From the NCBI RefSeq assembly GCF_001422405.1, contig NZ_LMMV01000004.1, positions 12,643 to 76,642 of the forward strand: a stretch of DNA of 64,000 nucleotides, in the 5' to 3' direction. Source of the stretch: Pseudorhodoferax sp. Leaf267. Its GTDB lineage: Bacteria; Pseudomonadota; Gammaproteobacteria; Burkholderiales; Burkholderiaceae_C. Both the position numbers and the translations under genes were made by a program. This document shows positions 54,770 to 63,857 of this stretch, piece by piece (position 1 is the stretch's first letter; the number at the start of each line of letters is the position of its first letter). Under the pieces are notes generated by a model, which was not told where the DNA came from, searched no databases, and saw only the letters and a list, made by a program, of their open reading frames with translations.

Positions 54770-56080
54770 ATGGCCGATGTCCACTTCACCAATGTGCGCA
54801 TCTTCGACGGCGGCGGCGAGCAGCCGTTCATGGGCGAGATGCTGGTCTCGGGCAACCGCATCCAGCGCGTCGTGAAGACGGCCTTCGGCCAGCGCAGCCA
54901 GCCGGTTGCAGGCGCCACGGTGATCGATGGCGGCGGTGCGTTTTTGATGCCCGGCATGGTGGAGGCGCACACGCACTTCAGCTGGAACGACCAGCCCAGC
55001 CTGGACGCGATCCAGCGCATGCCGCCGGAGGAACACATCCTGTGGTGCGCGGAAGTGGCCAAGCGCTACCTGGACATGGGGTGGACGAGCTGCGTGGGCG
55101 CCGCAGCGGCCAAGCCACGGCTCGATGTCGTCATCCGCAACGCGATCGCCGACGGCACCATCGTGGGCCCGCGATACCTGGCCGCCAGCCAGGAGATCAC
55201 GGTGCCCGGCGGCCTGGGCGACACCACGCAACCGCACCTGCCGCAGCCGGAATTCGCGTTCGGCGCCGTCGTCAGCGGCCCCGAGGAGATGCGCCGCTGC
55301 GTGCGCATGTTCGCCAAGTACGGCGTGGACACGCTGAAGATCAACCTGAGTGGCGAGTCCATCACCGGCATGCCGTCGGAGATGAGCCAGTTCACCACCG
55401 AGGAGGTGCGCGTCTGCGTGGAGGAAGCCAAGGCCTGGGGCAAGCGCGTGGCCGCCCATGCGCGCAGCACGCCGTCCATCAAGCGCTGCGTGCAGCTGGG
55501 CATCGAGGTGATCTACCACGCCAGCTTCTGCGACGAGGAGGCGCTGGACCTGCTGGAGGCGCACAAGTTCGAGCACTTCGTCGCGCCCGGCCTGGCCTGG
55601 CTGATCCGCACCGTGCACAACGCCAGCGAGTGGGGCCTGACGCCCGAGGTCACGAAGAAGATGGGCTACCACCGCGAGCTGGAAGCCGCCATCGCCAGCA
55701 TGCAGGCGCTGCGCCGGCGCGGCGTGCGCATCCTGCCCGGCGGCGACTACGGCTTCGCCTGGACGCCGCACGGCACCAATGCGCGCGACCTGGAGTACTT
55801 CGTCAAGCACGTGGGCATGAGCACCATGGAGGCGCTGCTGTCCGCCACGGCCTGGGGCGGGCCGATGATGAAGATGGGCAAGGAGATCGGCTACCTGCGC
55901 GAGGGCTGCCTGGCCGACATCCTGCTGATCGACGGCGACCCGCTGGCCGACATCACCATCCTGCAGGACAAGGCCCGCATCCTGGCCGTGATGAAGGACG
56001 GCGCGTTCCACCGCGCGCCGCCGCTGCGGGCCATGGCGGGCCAGCGCGACATGCGCACCATCAACCGCTGGGCAGCGTGA
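54770..56080 (+). CDS. Amidohydrolase family protein, first of a tandem pair
   Basis: A 436-residue metal-dependent hydrolase of the imidazolonepropionase-like (COG1228) group. His67 and His69 (EAHTHF), Lys190 (LKINLSG, possibly carbamylated), His230 (AAHARS), His250 (IYHAS) and Asp326 (GGDYGF) form the metal centre. Relatives include Xaa-Arg/Lys dipeptidases and other amide or cyclic-amide hydrolases. AAAGGAAC precedes the start. No signal peptide. The next gene is a close paralogue 10 bp downstream. Confidence 0.88.
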   Translation: MADVHFTNVRIFDGGGEQPFMGEMLVSGNRIQRVVKTAFGQRSQPVAGATVIDGGGAFLMPGMVEAHTHFSWNDQPSLDAIQRMPPEEHILWCAEVAKRYLDMGWTSCVGAAAAKPRLDVVIRNAIADGTIVGPRYLAASQEITVPGGLGDTTQPHLPQPEFAFGAVVSGPEEMRRCVRMFAKYGVDTLKINLSGESITGMPSEMSQFTTEEVRVCVEEAKAWGKRVAAHARSTPSIKRCVQLGIEVIYHASFCDEEALDLLEAHKFEHFVAPGLAWLIRTVHNASEWGLTPEVTKKMGYHRELEAAIASMQALRRRGVRILPGGDYGFAWTPHGTNARDLEYFVKHVGMSTMEALLSATAWGGPMMKMGKEIGYLREGCLADILLIDGDPLADITILQDKARILAVMKDGAFHRAPPLRAMAGQRDMRTINRWAA

Positions 56081-56090
56081 GGAAATCGCC

Positions 56091-57380
56091 ATGGCCGAAG
56101 TCCTGTTCACCAACGTGCGCATCATCGAGGGCAACCTCACGCCGCCCTACCAGGGCAGCGTGCGGGTCAGCGGCAACCGCATCCGCGAAGTGGGCCGCAG
56201 CCTGGCCCCGGTGGGCGGATTCAACAGCGGCGTGACCGTGATCGACGGCGCGGGCGCCACGCTGATGCCCGGCATGTGCGAGGCGCACACGCACTTCAGC
56301 TGGAACGATGCGGCCACGCTGGCCGCGATCCAGGCCATGCCACTGGAAGAACACGTGCTGTGGTGCGCCAAGGTGGCGGGGCGCTACCTGCAGGCCGGCT
56401 TCACCTCGTGCGTGGGTGCGGCCTGCGCCAAGCCGCGGCTGGACGTGGTCACGCGCAACGCGATCAACAGCGGCCAGATTCCCGGCCCGCGCTACCTGGC
56501 CGCCAGCCAGGAGATCACGGTGCTCGGCGGCCTGGGCGACGAGACGTTGCCGCACCTGCCCTTCCCCGAGTTCAGCTTTGGCGTGAACGTGAACGGCGCC
56601 GACGACATGCGCGGCCATGTGCGCCGCTTCCTGAAGTACGGCGTGGACTCGATCAAACTGAACCTGTCGGGCGACAACTTCACGCCCCAGTCGCCGGCCG
56701 GCACCACCTGGATGACGGACGCCGAAGTAGCCGCGGCCATGCAGGAAGTGAAGATGCGCGGCAAGCGCGGCGTGGCCCATGCCCGCTCCGCCGACAGTGT
56801 GAAGCAGGCGCTGCGCCACGGCATCGAGGTGATCTACCACGCGAGCTACACCGACACCGAAACGCTGGACGCGCTGGAGGCCGCCAGGGACACCGTGTTC
56901 GTCGCGCCCGGCATCGCCATCCTCTACGCCATGCTGCACGAGGCCGAGCCCTGGGGCATCACCCAGGCCATGGCCACGCAGATGGGCTACCAGGACGAGT
57001 GGGACAACGCCATCGAATCGCTGAAAGCCATGCACAGGCGCGGCGTGCGCGTGCTGCCGGGCGGAGACTACGGCTTCGCGTTCACGCCGCACACGCAGAA
57101 CGCGCGCGACCTGGAGTTCTTCGTCAAGTACCTGGGCATGACGCCGCTGGAGGCGATCCGCTCCACGGCCGAGTTCGGCGGCCAGATCATGAAGATGCCC
57201 GGCGAGCTGGGCCTGGTGCGCACCGGCTGCCTGGCCGATCTGCTGCTGGTGGACGGCGACCCGCTGGCCAACCTGGCCATCCTGCGTGACCCTCGGCGCA
57301 TCCTGGCCGTGATGAAGGATGGCACGTTCGCCAAGGCGCCACCTGTCGCGAGCGAACGCCGCTGGGAGCGCGCCGCATGA
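56091..57380 (+). CDS. Amidohydrolase family protein, second of a tandem pair
   Basis: A 429-residue paralogue of the preceding protein, aligning almost without gaps over the core. The metal residues are kept: His66 and His68, Lys189, His230, His250 and Asp326. Shared blocks such as KPRLDVV, GPRYLAASQEITV and GGLGD show recent duplication. Differences cluster around residues 195-215 and 255-300, which likely line the substrate pocket, so the two may act on related substrates or form a hetero-oligomer. GAGGAAA precedes the ATG; the stop overlaps livH by ATGA. Confidence 0.88.
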   Translation: MAEVLFTNVRIIEGNLTPPYQGSVRVSGNRIREVGRSLAPVGGFNSGVTVIDGAGATLMPGMCEAHTHFSWNDAATLAAIQAMPLEEHVLWCAKVAGRYLQAGFTSCVGAACAKPRLDVVTRNAINSGQIPGPRYLAASQEITVLGGLGDETLPHLPFPEFSFGVNVNGADDMRGHVRRFLKYGVDSIKLNLSGDNFTPQSPAGTTWMTDAEVAAAMQEVKMRGKRGVAHARSADSVKQALRHGIEVIYHASYTDTETLDALEAARDTVFVAPGIAILYAMLHEAEPWGITQAMATQMGYQDEWDNAIESLKAMHRRGVRVLPGGDYGFAFTPHTQNARDLEFFVKYLGMTPLEAIRSTAEFGGQIMKMPGELGLVRTGCLADLLLVDGDPLANLAILRDPRRILAVMKDGTFAKAPPVASERRWERAA

Positions 57381-58324
57381 GTCGCAACCGGCGCATCGCG
57401 CTGTGGCTGGTGGTCGGCGGGCCGATCCTGGTGTTCAGCATCTGGGCCGTGGCCGACAACACGCGGCTGTACTTCGTCACGCTGCTCAACAGCCTCACGC
57501 TGGCCTCGCTGTACTTCATCGTGGCCAGCGGCTTCACACTGGTGTTCGGGCTGATGCGCAACGTGAACCTGGCGCACGGCTCGCTGTACCTGCTGGGCGG
57601 CTACGTGGGCTATGTGGTGGCCGACAAGACGGGCTGGTGGCTGCTGGCGCTGGCGGCGGGCTTCGCGGCGGCGGCCATTGCGGGGCTGTTGATCCAGGTG
57701 CTGGTCCTGCGCCGCATGCAGGGGCAGGACCTGCGGCAGACGCTGGTAACCATCGGGCTGTCCATCGTGATTGCCGACGTGCTGCTGTGGATCTTCACGG
57801 GCCAGGTGCACCAGATGGAAGCGCCCGAATGGCTGCAGGGGCCCATCCGCGGCATCCCGCTGATCAACGCGTACGGCGCGTTCCGGCTGAGCCTCTTGGG
57901 CTTCGGCATCGTGATCGGCCTGGGCCTGTGGTGGCTGCTGAACAGGACGCGCGTGGGCACCATGATCCGCGCGGGCGTGGACGACCGCGGCATGCTGGCC
58001 GCGGCCGGCGTCAACGTGAACCTGGTGTTCGCCGTGACCTTCATGCTGGGGGCCGGGCTGGCCGGCCTGGGCGGCGTGATCGGCGCAGTGGAGCTGTCCA
58101 TGGTGCCGGGCGAAGACATCCGGCTGCTGCTGGCCTCGCTGATCGTGGTGATCGTGGGGGGCATGGGCAGCGTGGTGGGGGCTGCGATCGGTGCGGTGAT
58201 TCTGGGGCTGGCGGAGACGTATGGGCTGGCCTATGCGCCGACCTACAGCGTGGTGTTCACCTTCGTGATCCTGATCCTGGTGCTGGCGTTTCGGCCGCGC
58301 GGGATCATGGGGCGGCCCGCATGA
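57377..58324 (+). CDS. livH: LIV-type ABC transporter permease (LivH)
   Basis: A 315-residue inner-membrane permease with about eight helices. SLTLASLYFIVASGFTLVFGLMRNVNLAHGSLYLLGGYVGY is the classic LivH opening, and GMGSVVGAAIGAVILGLAETYG the conserved late coupling segment. Its start overlaps the amidohydrolase stop and its stop overlaps livM, so the operon is tightly coupled. It would import an amino acid, amide or related compound together with the products below. Confidence 0.92.
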   Translation: MSRNRRIALWLVVGGPILVFSIWAVADNTRLYFVTLLNSLTLASLYFIVASGFTLVFGLMRNVNLAHGSLYLLGGYVGYVVADKTGWWLLALAAGFAAAAIAGLLIQVLVLRRMQGQDLRQTLVTIGLSIVIADVLLWIFTGQVHQMEAPEWLQGPIRGIPLINAYGAFRLSLLGFGIVIGLGLWWLLNRTRVGTMIRAGVDDRGMLAAAGVNVNLVFAVTFMLGAGLAGLGGVIGAVELSMVPGEDIRLLLASLIVVIVGGMGSVVGAAIGAVILGLAETYGLAYAPTYSVVFTFVILILVLAFRPRGIMGRPA

Positions 58325-59439
58325 GCGCCTCGCAATGGCGCCGTGCCATGAACCGGCAGCCGGCCGACGCGCCGGTGCGCCCGCGTGTGTCGAGCCCGCT
58401 CGCGCAGGTCGGGCCCAGCGAGGCGGTCGCGCCGCGCTGGACCTCCGCCTGGCGCGCCATCCGCATCCGCCACGCCATCGCGCTCATCGCCCTGGTGCTG
58501 CTGCCCTTCGTCGCCACGCCCTTCTTCACTTTCCAGGTGGCGTCGCAAGCCCTGGTGCTGGGCCTGATCGCGCTGTCGCTGACCTTCCTGGGCGGCTACG
58601 GCGGCATGGTGTCACTGGCGCAGATGACGGTGGCCGGCATCGCGGGCTACGGCGTGGCCGTGCTGGGCACGAGCAGCGCCGCGGAGATCAGCCTGGGCTG
58701 GGCGTGGTGGGTGGCGATCCCGTTCGCGGTGCTGATCGCGGTGGCCTGCGCCACGCTGATCGGCTGGCTGTCGGTGCGCACCGAGGGCATCTACACCATC
58801 ATGATCACACTGGCCGTGGGCGTGGCGTTCTACTACCTGGTGCTGCAGAACTACAGCGTGTTCAACGGCTTCCAGGGCCTGCGCGAATTGAAGCCGCCGA
58901 CCGTGTTCGGCCTGCAGTGGCGTGACCCGCTGCCGTTCTACTTTCTCTCGCTGTTCTGCGCGCTGGGCGGCTACTGGCTCGTCCAATGGGTGGTGCGCGC
59001 GCCCTTCGGCATCGCGCTGCAGGGCATCCGCGACAACCCGCGCCGCATGGCCGCGCTGGGCTACGCCGTGGTGGCGCACCGCGTGGCGGCCTATGCGTTC
59101 GCCGGTGCGCTGGCGGCGGTGGGCGGCATTTTGCTGGCCTGGTACAACGGGCTGATGACGCCGGGCTCGGTGGGCACCAGCTGGCTCATCAACATCCTGG
59201 TCATCGCCGTGCTCGGGGGCATGCGCCACCCCATCGGGGCGTTCATCGGCGCCGTGCTGTTCGTACTGCTGCAGACCTTCGCCATCGACCTGGTCGACCG
59301 CGAACGCTTCAACCTCGTCATTGGTGGCGTGTTCCTCGCCATCGTGCTGTGTTCCCCCGACGGCCTGCTCGGACTGTGGGCGCGCGCGCGTGCGCGCTTC
59401 GCACCCAGGCAGACCACAACCCCAAGGAGACAAGCGTGA
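58321..59439 (+). CDS. livM: LIV-type ABC transporter permease (LivM)
   Basis: A 372-residue permease with an extra hydrophilic N-terminal stretch of about 45 residues before the first helix. LSLTFLGGYGGMVSLAQMTVAGIAGYGVAVLG and RDNPRRMAALGYAVVAHRVAAYAFAGALAAVGGILLAWY are typical LivM blocks. It overlaps livH (4 bp) and the binding-protein gene (4 bp, GTGA). Confidence 0.92.
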   Translation: MSASQWRRAMNRQPADAPVRPRVSSPLAQVGPSEAVAPRWTSAWRAIRIRHAIALIALVLLPFVATPFFTFQVASQALVLGLIALSLTFLGGYGGMVSLAQMTVAGIAGYGVAVLGTSSAAEISLGWAWWVAIPFAVLIAVACATLIGWLSVRTEGIYTIMITLAVGVAFYYLVLQNYSVFNGFQGLRELKPPTVFGLQWRDPLPFYFLSLFCALGGYWLVQWVVRAPFGIALQGIRDNPRRMAALGYAVVAHRVAAYAFAGALAAVGGILLAWYNGLMTPGSVGTSWLINILVIAVLGGMRHPIGAFIGAVLFVLLQTFAIDLVDRERFNLVIGGVFLAIVLCSPDGLLGLWARARARFAPRQTTTPRRQA

Positions 59440-60671
59440 ACATGAAGCAGACTTTGCTCGCGGCTGCGGCCGCCCTCGTCGCGGCCGGTGCCTGGGCCCA
59501 GGGCCAGCCCGTGAAGATCGGCCTGTTGGCCACGCTGGAAGGCCCGTTCGCGGCCGGTGGCGCCGACGGCATGCGCGGTGCAGAACTGGCCGTGAAGGAG
59601 CGCGGCGGCATGGTCGCCGGGCGCAAGATCGAACTGGTCAAGGCCAGCTCGGACGCCAAGCCCGACGTGGCCGTGAACGCCACGCGCAAGCTGGTGGAGC
59701 AGGACAAGGTCGACATCATGGTCGGCCCGCTGTCGGGCGGCGAGGGCATCGCCGTGAAGGACTATTCCAAGACCCAGCCGCAGGTGACCTTCATCAACGG
59801 CGCCTCGGGTGCGCAGGGCACCACGCTGGACAGCCCCAGCCCCAATTTCTACCGCTTCAACACCGAGGGCGCGCAGTGGATGGTGGGCCTGGGCCAGGCT
59901 GCGCTGGACAAGGGCTACAAGCGCGTGATGGTGATCGCCGAGGACTACGCCTTCCCCTACTCGCAGGTGCAGGGCTTCATGGCCGAGTTCTGCGCCAAGG
60001 GCGGCAAGGTGCCGGTGAAGGCCTGGGTGCCACTGGGCGGCAAGGACTACAGCTCGGTCATCGCGCGCATCCCCAAGGACGTGGACGCACTGCTGGTGGT
60101 GCTGGGCGGCGCGGATGCGGTGAACTTCCTCACGCAGTACGAGAACGCGGGCGGCGACAAGCCCATGCTGGGCGGCTCGATCACGGTGAGCCAGGACGTG
60201 CTGAACTACCGCGGCAAGCGGCGCGACTCGCTGGTGGGCACGCTGTCGGCCGGCCCCGTGGCCGACAGCTACGACGGCGCCGGCTGGAAGGCCTTCGTGG
60301 CGGACTATCAGAAGACCTACCCGGTCTCCAGCGGCGCGTTCCCCAGCCCCAGCCTGTTCGCCTACGTGTACTACACCAACATGAAGGCCGCGCTCGACGG
60401 GCTCGATGCGGTGAAGGGCGACCTGTCGGGCAACCAGGCCAAGTACCGCGAGGCGCTGCAGAAGATGGTGCTGAAGACGCCCACCGGCGACGTGCGGCTG
60501 GACGCCAACCGCCAGGCCATCGGCACCACTTTCGTGACCGAGGTGGTGAAGGACGCGCAGGGCAACCTCACGACCAAGGTGAGCAAGAAGGTCGACAACA
60601 TCGACCAGCTGCTCGGCATGAAGAAGGAAGACTTCAAGACGGGCACGCGCGACGTTCCTGCCTGCCCCTGA
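59436..60671 (+). CDS. LIV-type ABC transporter substrate-binding protein
   Basis: A periplasmic binding protein of 411 residues from a GTG at 59436, which has AAGGAG seven bases upstream and overlaps the livM stop; an ATG two codons later is the alternative. Signal peptide MKQTLLAAAAALVAAGAWAQ. GQPVKIGLLATLEGPFAAGGADGMRGAELAVKERGG is the family opening. The ligand cannot be read; LIV-type proteins bind branched amino acids, amides, urea or aromatic acids. Confidence 0.91.
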   Translation: MNMKQTLLAAAAALVAAGAWAQGQPVKIGLLATLEGPFAAGGADGMRGAELAVKERGGMVAGRKIELVKASSDAKPDVAVNATRKLVEQDKVDIMVGPLSGGEGIAVKDYSKTQPQVTFINGASGAQGTTLDSPSPNFYRFNTEGAQWMVGLGQAALDKGYKRVMVIAEDYAFPYSQVQGFMAEFCAKGGKVPVKAWVPLGGKDYSSVIARIPKDVDALLVVLGGADAVNFLTQYENAGGDKPMLGGSITVSQDVLNYRGKRRDSLVGTLSAGPVADSYDGAGWKAFVADYQKTYPVSSGAFPSPSLFAYVYYTNMKAALDGLDAVKGDLSGNQAKYREALQKMVLKTPTGDVRLDANRQAIGTTFVTEVVKDAQGNLTTKVSKKVDNIDQLLGMKKEDFKTGTRDVPACP

Positions 60672-60682
60672 GGTCTTGAGAG

Positions 60683-61489
60683 ATGGCCACCGTCACCCCC
60701 CTGCGACCCGGCCATGCACGTGCGGCGGCCCCGCGCGCGCTGGCCTCGGGCGACGCGCTGGTGCTCGAAGGCGTGACGCGCGCCTTCGGGGCGCTGCGCG
60801 CCGTCGACACGGTGTCGTTCGCGGTGGCGGCGGGCCAGAAGTACGCGGTGCTGGGCAGCAACGGCGCGGGCAAGACCACGCTGTTCAACGCGATCACGGG
60901 CGACTTCCCGCCGACTGCGGGGCGCATCCGCTTCTTCGGCGAGGACATCACCGAACTGCCGCCGCACGAGCGCATCCGCAAGGGGTTGCGGCGCACCTAC
61001 CAGTCCTCGCTGCTGTTCCGCGACCTGTCGGTGCGCGACAACCTGTTTCTGGCCGTGCGCGGCGTGGCCAATGGGCGCTTCAGCCTGCGGCGGGCCGGTG
61101 CCACGCATGCGTCCACGCTGGCCACGCAGGACCTGCTGGAGCGCGCGCGCCTGTCGCACATCGCCGATGAGCTGGTGGCCAACCTGGCGCATGGCCAGCA
61201 GCGCCAGCTGGAGATCGGCATGGCACTGGCCGGCGCGCCGCGGCTGATCCTGTTCGACGAACCGGCCGCCGGGCTGTCGCCGGCCGAGCGGCGCGAGCTG
61301 GTGGCGCTGTTGAATTCGCTGCCGGCGCACATGAGCTTCGTGCTGATCGAGCACGATTTGGACATCGCGCTGCGCGTGACGGAGTACGTGACGGTGATGC
61401 ACAACGGGCGTGTGCTCAAGAGCGGCACGCCGGCCGAGATCGAGGGCGATGGCGAGGTGCAGGCGATCTACATGGGAGGGCGGCACTGA
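60683..61489 (+). CDS. livG: LIV-type ABC transporter ATPase (LivG)
   Basis: A 268-residue ATPase with Walker A GSNGAGKT (58-65), the LivG-type insert ([27 protein letters not shown]), a variant signature [12 protein letters not shown] in place of LSGGQ, Walker B LILFDEP and the H-loop (IEHDLD). An N-terminal stretch of about 22 residues precedes the domain. The second ATPase gene lies 175 bp downstream, separated by an inverted repeat pair. Confidence 0.92.
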   Translation: MATVTPLRPGHARAAAPRALASGDALVLEGVTRAFGALRAVDTVSFAVAAGQKYAVLGSNGAGKTTLFNAITGDFPPTAGRIRFFGEDITELPPHERIRKGLRRTYQSSLLFRDLSVRDNLFLAVRGVANGRFSLRRAGATHASTLATQDLLERARLSHIADELVANLAHGQQRQLEIGMALAGAPRLILFDEPAAGLSPAERRELVALLNSLPAHMSFVLIEHDLDIALRVTEYVTVMHNGRVLKSGTPAEIEGDGEVQAIYMGGRH

Positions 61490-61535
61490 TGCGCGCGCAC
61501 AGCTCACCCTCATGTGGGCGGGCGGCCCGGTATTG

Positions 61536-61571
61536 CCCCCTCTCCCTCTGGGAGAGGGCTGGGGTGAGGGC
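61536..61571 (+). repeat. Dispersed repeat, left copy of an inverted pair
   Basis: The core CTCTCCCTCTGGGAGAGGG (61541-61559 region) is a hairpin, followed by CTGGGGTGAGGG. It matches, in inverse orientation, the copy at 61612-61650. This is the widespread proteobacterial ccctctccc...gggagaggg...ggggtgaggg element. Confidence 0.75.
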
Positions 61572-61611
61572 GCGCGGCGGCAGCACAAGCCGCGCCTCTT
61601 CGAGGCCCCCT

Positions 61612-61650
61612 GCCCCTCACCCCAACCCTCTCCCCAAAGGGGCGAGGGAG
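61612..61650 (-). repeat. Dispersed repeat, right copy of an inverted pair
   Basis: The reverse complement reads CTCCCTCGCCCCTTTGGGGAGAGGG and then TTGGGGTGAGGGG, matching the left copy with a few changes. It ends 14 bp before the start of the livF fusion gene and supplies the purine-rich GAGGGAG that may act as its ribosome site. The pair could fold into one large hairpin and lower expression of the downstream genes. Confidence 0.75.
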
Positions 61651-61664
61651 ATGAGAGCCCGCCC

Positions 61665-63857
61665 ATGACTGCACCGCTGCTCGCCATCGAAGGCCTGGAC
61701 GTCTACTACGGCCGCGCCCACGCGCTGCAGGGCGTCAGCCTGTCGCTGGACCGCGGCGTGCTCGGCATCGTGGGCCGCAACGGCATGGGCAAGACCACGC
61801 TGTGCAATGCCATCACCGGCCTGGTGCCCGCGCACTGCACGGCCACCGGCAGCGTGCGGCTGATGGGCGACGAGATCCTGGGCCTGCCGCCCGACCGCAT
61901 CACGCGGCGCGGCATCGCCTACGTGCCGCAGGGCCGGCGCGTGTGGCCCTCGCTGACGGTCGACGAAACCCTGCGGCTGGTCGCTGCCAAGCGCAACGAC
62001 GTGGACCGCGTCTACGCCATGTTCCCGCGCCTGGCCGAGCGCAAGGGCAATGGCGGCGCGCAGCTGTCGGGTGGCGAGCAGCAGATGCTGGCCATCGGCC
62101 GCGCGCTGCTGCTCAAGCCCCGGCTGCTGGTGATGGACGAGCCCACCGAGGGGCTGGCCCCCGTGATCGTGGAGCATGTGGCGAACGCGCTGCGCGCACT
62201 GGCGGCCGAGGGCGAGATCGGCATCCTGCTCATCGAGCAGAACCTGGGCGTGGCCATCGAGGTGTCGGACCGCATCGGCGTGATGGTCAACGGCCGCATC
62301 GCGCAGCTGATGCCGGCCGCCGAGCTGGGCGCGGACCGCGCGCTGCAGGAGCGGCTGCTGGGCGTGCGCTCGGCCGCCGACGAGCCGGACGAGACCGCCG
62401 AGGCGCCCACCACCGGCGGCCCCACCACCATCTTCACCGTCGCGCGCGCCCATGGCGATGGCGCGCCCTCGCTCGACGCGCTGCTGCCCCGCACCGTGCG
62501 CGGCTTCAACCGCTGGAACGCGGGCGACACCGCCGCGCCCGTGGCCGACATCCCGCGCACGGCCGAGGCGCCGGTCAACCCGCGGCCCGCGCCCGCCGTC
62601 GTCGTCGAGTTCCCCGTCGCCGCCACGAGTGGCCGCGCCGCCTACGTGGCGGGCACCTTCGACACCAAGGGCCGCGAGCTGGCCTACCTGCGCCAGTGCC
62701 TGGAGAAGCTGGGCCTGCGCGTGGTGACGGTGGACCTGTCCACCAGCGGCAAGCCCTCGCCCGCCAGCGTGCACCCGCGCGAGGTGGCGCGGCACCACCC
62801 GGGTGGTGAATCGGCCGTGTTCAGCGGCGACCGCGGCACGGCCGTCACCGCGATGGCACAAGCCTTCGAGCGCTACGTGCTCACGCGGCGCGACCTGGGC
62901 GGCCTGATCTCGGCCGGCGGCTCGGGCGGCACGGCGCTGGCCACGCCGGCCATGCGCGCGCTGCCGATCGGCGTGCCCAAGATGATGGTCAGCACCGTCG
63001 CCAGCGGCGACGTGCGGCCCTACGTGGGGCCGAGCGACATCTGCATGATGTATTCGGTGACCGACGTGCAGGGCATCAACCGCATCAGCGAGAAGGTGCT
63101 GGCCAATGCCGCGCATGCGCTGGCCGGCATGGTCACGCACCCCTTGCCCGAGAGCGCCGTGCGCAAGCCGGCCCTGGGCCTGACCATGTTCGGCGTGACC
63201 ACGCCCTGCGTGCAGGCCGTCACCAAACAGCTGGGCGACGACTACGACTGCCTGGTGTTCCACGCCACGGGCACGGGCGGCCAGAGCATGGAGAAGCTGG
63301 CCGACTCGGGCCTCCTGGCCGGCGCCATCGACGTCTCCACCACCGAGATCGCCGACCAGATCGTGGGCGGCATCATGTCGGCAGGCCCCACGCGGCTGGA
63401 CGTGTTCGCGCGCCACGCCGTGCCCTGGGTCGGCTCGGTGGGCGCGCTGGACATGGTGAACTTCGGCGCACGCGACACGGTGCCCGAGCGCTTTCGGCAG
63501 CGGCGCTTCTACCAGCACAACGCCAGCGTGACGCTGATGCGCACCACGCCCGACGAATGCCGTGCCATCGGCGAGTTCCTGGCCGCCAAATGCAACGCGA
63601 TGCGCGGGCCGGTGCGGCTCTTGATCCCCGAGGGCGGCGTCTCGGCCATCGACAAGCCTGGCCAGCCCTTCCACGACCCCGAAGCCGACCGCGCGCTGTT
63701 CGACGCCATCGCGCAGAACCTCCGCACGGGCACGCACAAGAAGCTGGTGCGCCTGCCGCACCACATCAACGACGAAGCCTTTGCCGACGCGCTGGTTGCA
63801 GCCTGGCGCGAGGTCTCGGCCCATCCCCAGGAGCGCGCCCATGCCACGCATCGCTAG
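61665..63857 (+). CDS. LivF-type ABC ATPase fused to a Tm-1-like (UPF0261) domain
   Basis: A 730-residue fusion in one open frame. Residues 1-235 are a LivF ATPase: Walker A GRNGMGKT (37-44), signature LSGGEQQ (134-140), Walker B MDEP (158-161). A Pro/Ala-rich linker (about 236-324) follows. Residues 325-725 are a UPF0261/Tm-1-like ATP-binding domain, with [44 protein letters not shown] and [15 protein letters not shown]. The next gene encodes the matching TIM-barrel partner. Start at 61665 follows the repeat pair. Whether the two halves act together is unknown. Confidence 0.9.
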   Translation: MTAPLLAIEGLDVYYGRAHALQGVSLSLDRGVLGIVGRNGMGKTTLCNAITGLVPAHCTATGSVRLMGDEILGLPPDRITRRGIAYVPQGRRVWPSLTVDETLRLVAAKRNDVDRVYAMFPRLAERKGNGGAQLSGGEQQMLAIGRALLLKPRLLVMDEPTEGLAPVIVEHVANALRALAAEGEIGILLIEQNLGVAIEVSDRIGVMVNGRIAQLMPAAELGADRALQERLLGVRSAADEPDETAEAPTTGGPTTIFTVARAHGDGAPSLDALLPRTVRGFNRWNAGDTAAPVADIPRTAEAPVNPRPAPAVVVEFPVAATSGRAAYVAGTFDTKGRELAYLRQCLEKLGLRVVTVDLSTSGKPSPASVHPREVARHHPGGESAVFSGDRGTAVTAMAQAFERYVLTRRDLGGLISAGGSGGTALATPAMRALPIGVPKMMVSTVASGDVRPYVGPSDICMMYSVTDVQGINRISEKVLANAAHALAGMVTHPLPESAVRKPALGLTMFGVTTPCVQAVTKQLGDDYDCLVFHATGTGGQSMEKLADSGLLAGAIDVSTTEIADQIVGGIMSAGPTRLDVFARHAVPWVGSVGALDMVNFGARDTVPERFRQRRFYQHNASVTLMRTTPDECRAIGEFLAAKCNAMRGPVRLLIPEGGVSAIDKPGQPFHDPEADRALFDAIAQNLRTGTHKKLVRLPHHINDEAFADALVAAWREVSAHPQERAHATHR

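Noticed and set aside
53120-57380. Idea that the FAH/hydrolase/amidohydrolase genes form a known hydantoin, uracil or creatinine pathway
   Set aside because: No hydantoinase, carbamoylase, creatininase or dihydropyrimidinase signatures are present. The amidohydrolases belong to the imidazolonepropionase-like group instead.
61410-61664. Extension of the LivF fusion gene into livG and the repeat pair
   Set aside because: The extra 85 codons translate the end of livG in another frame and the repeats. LivF similarity starts at 61665.
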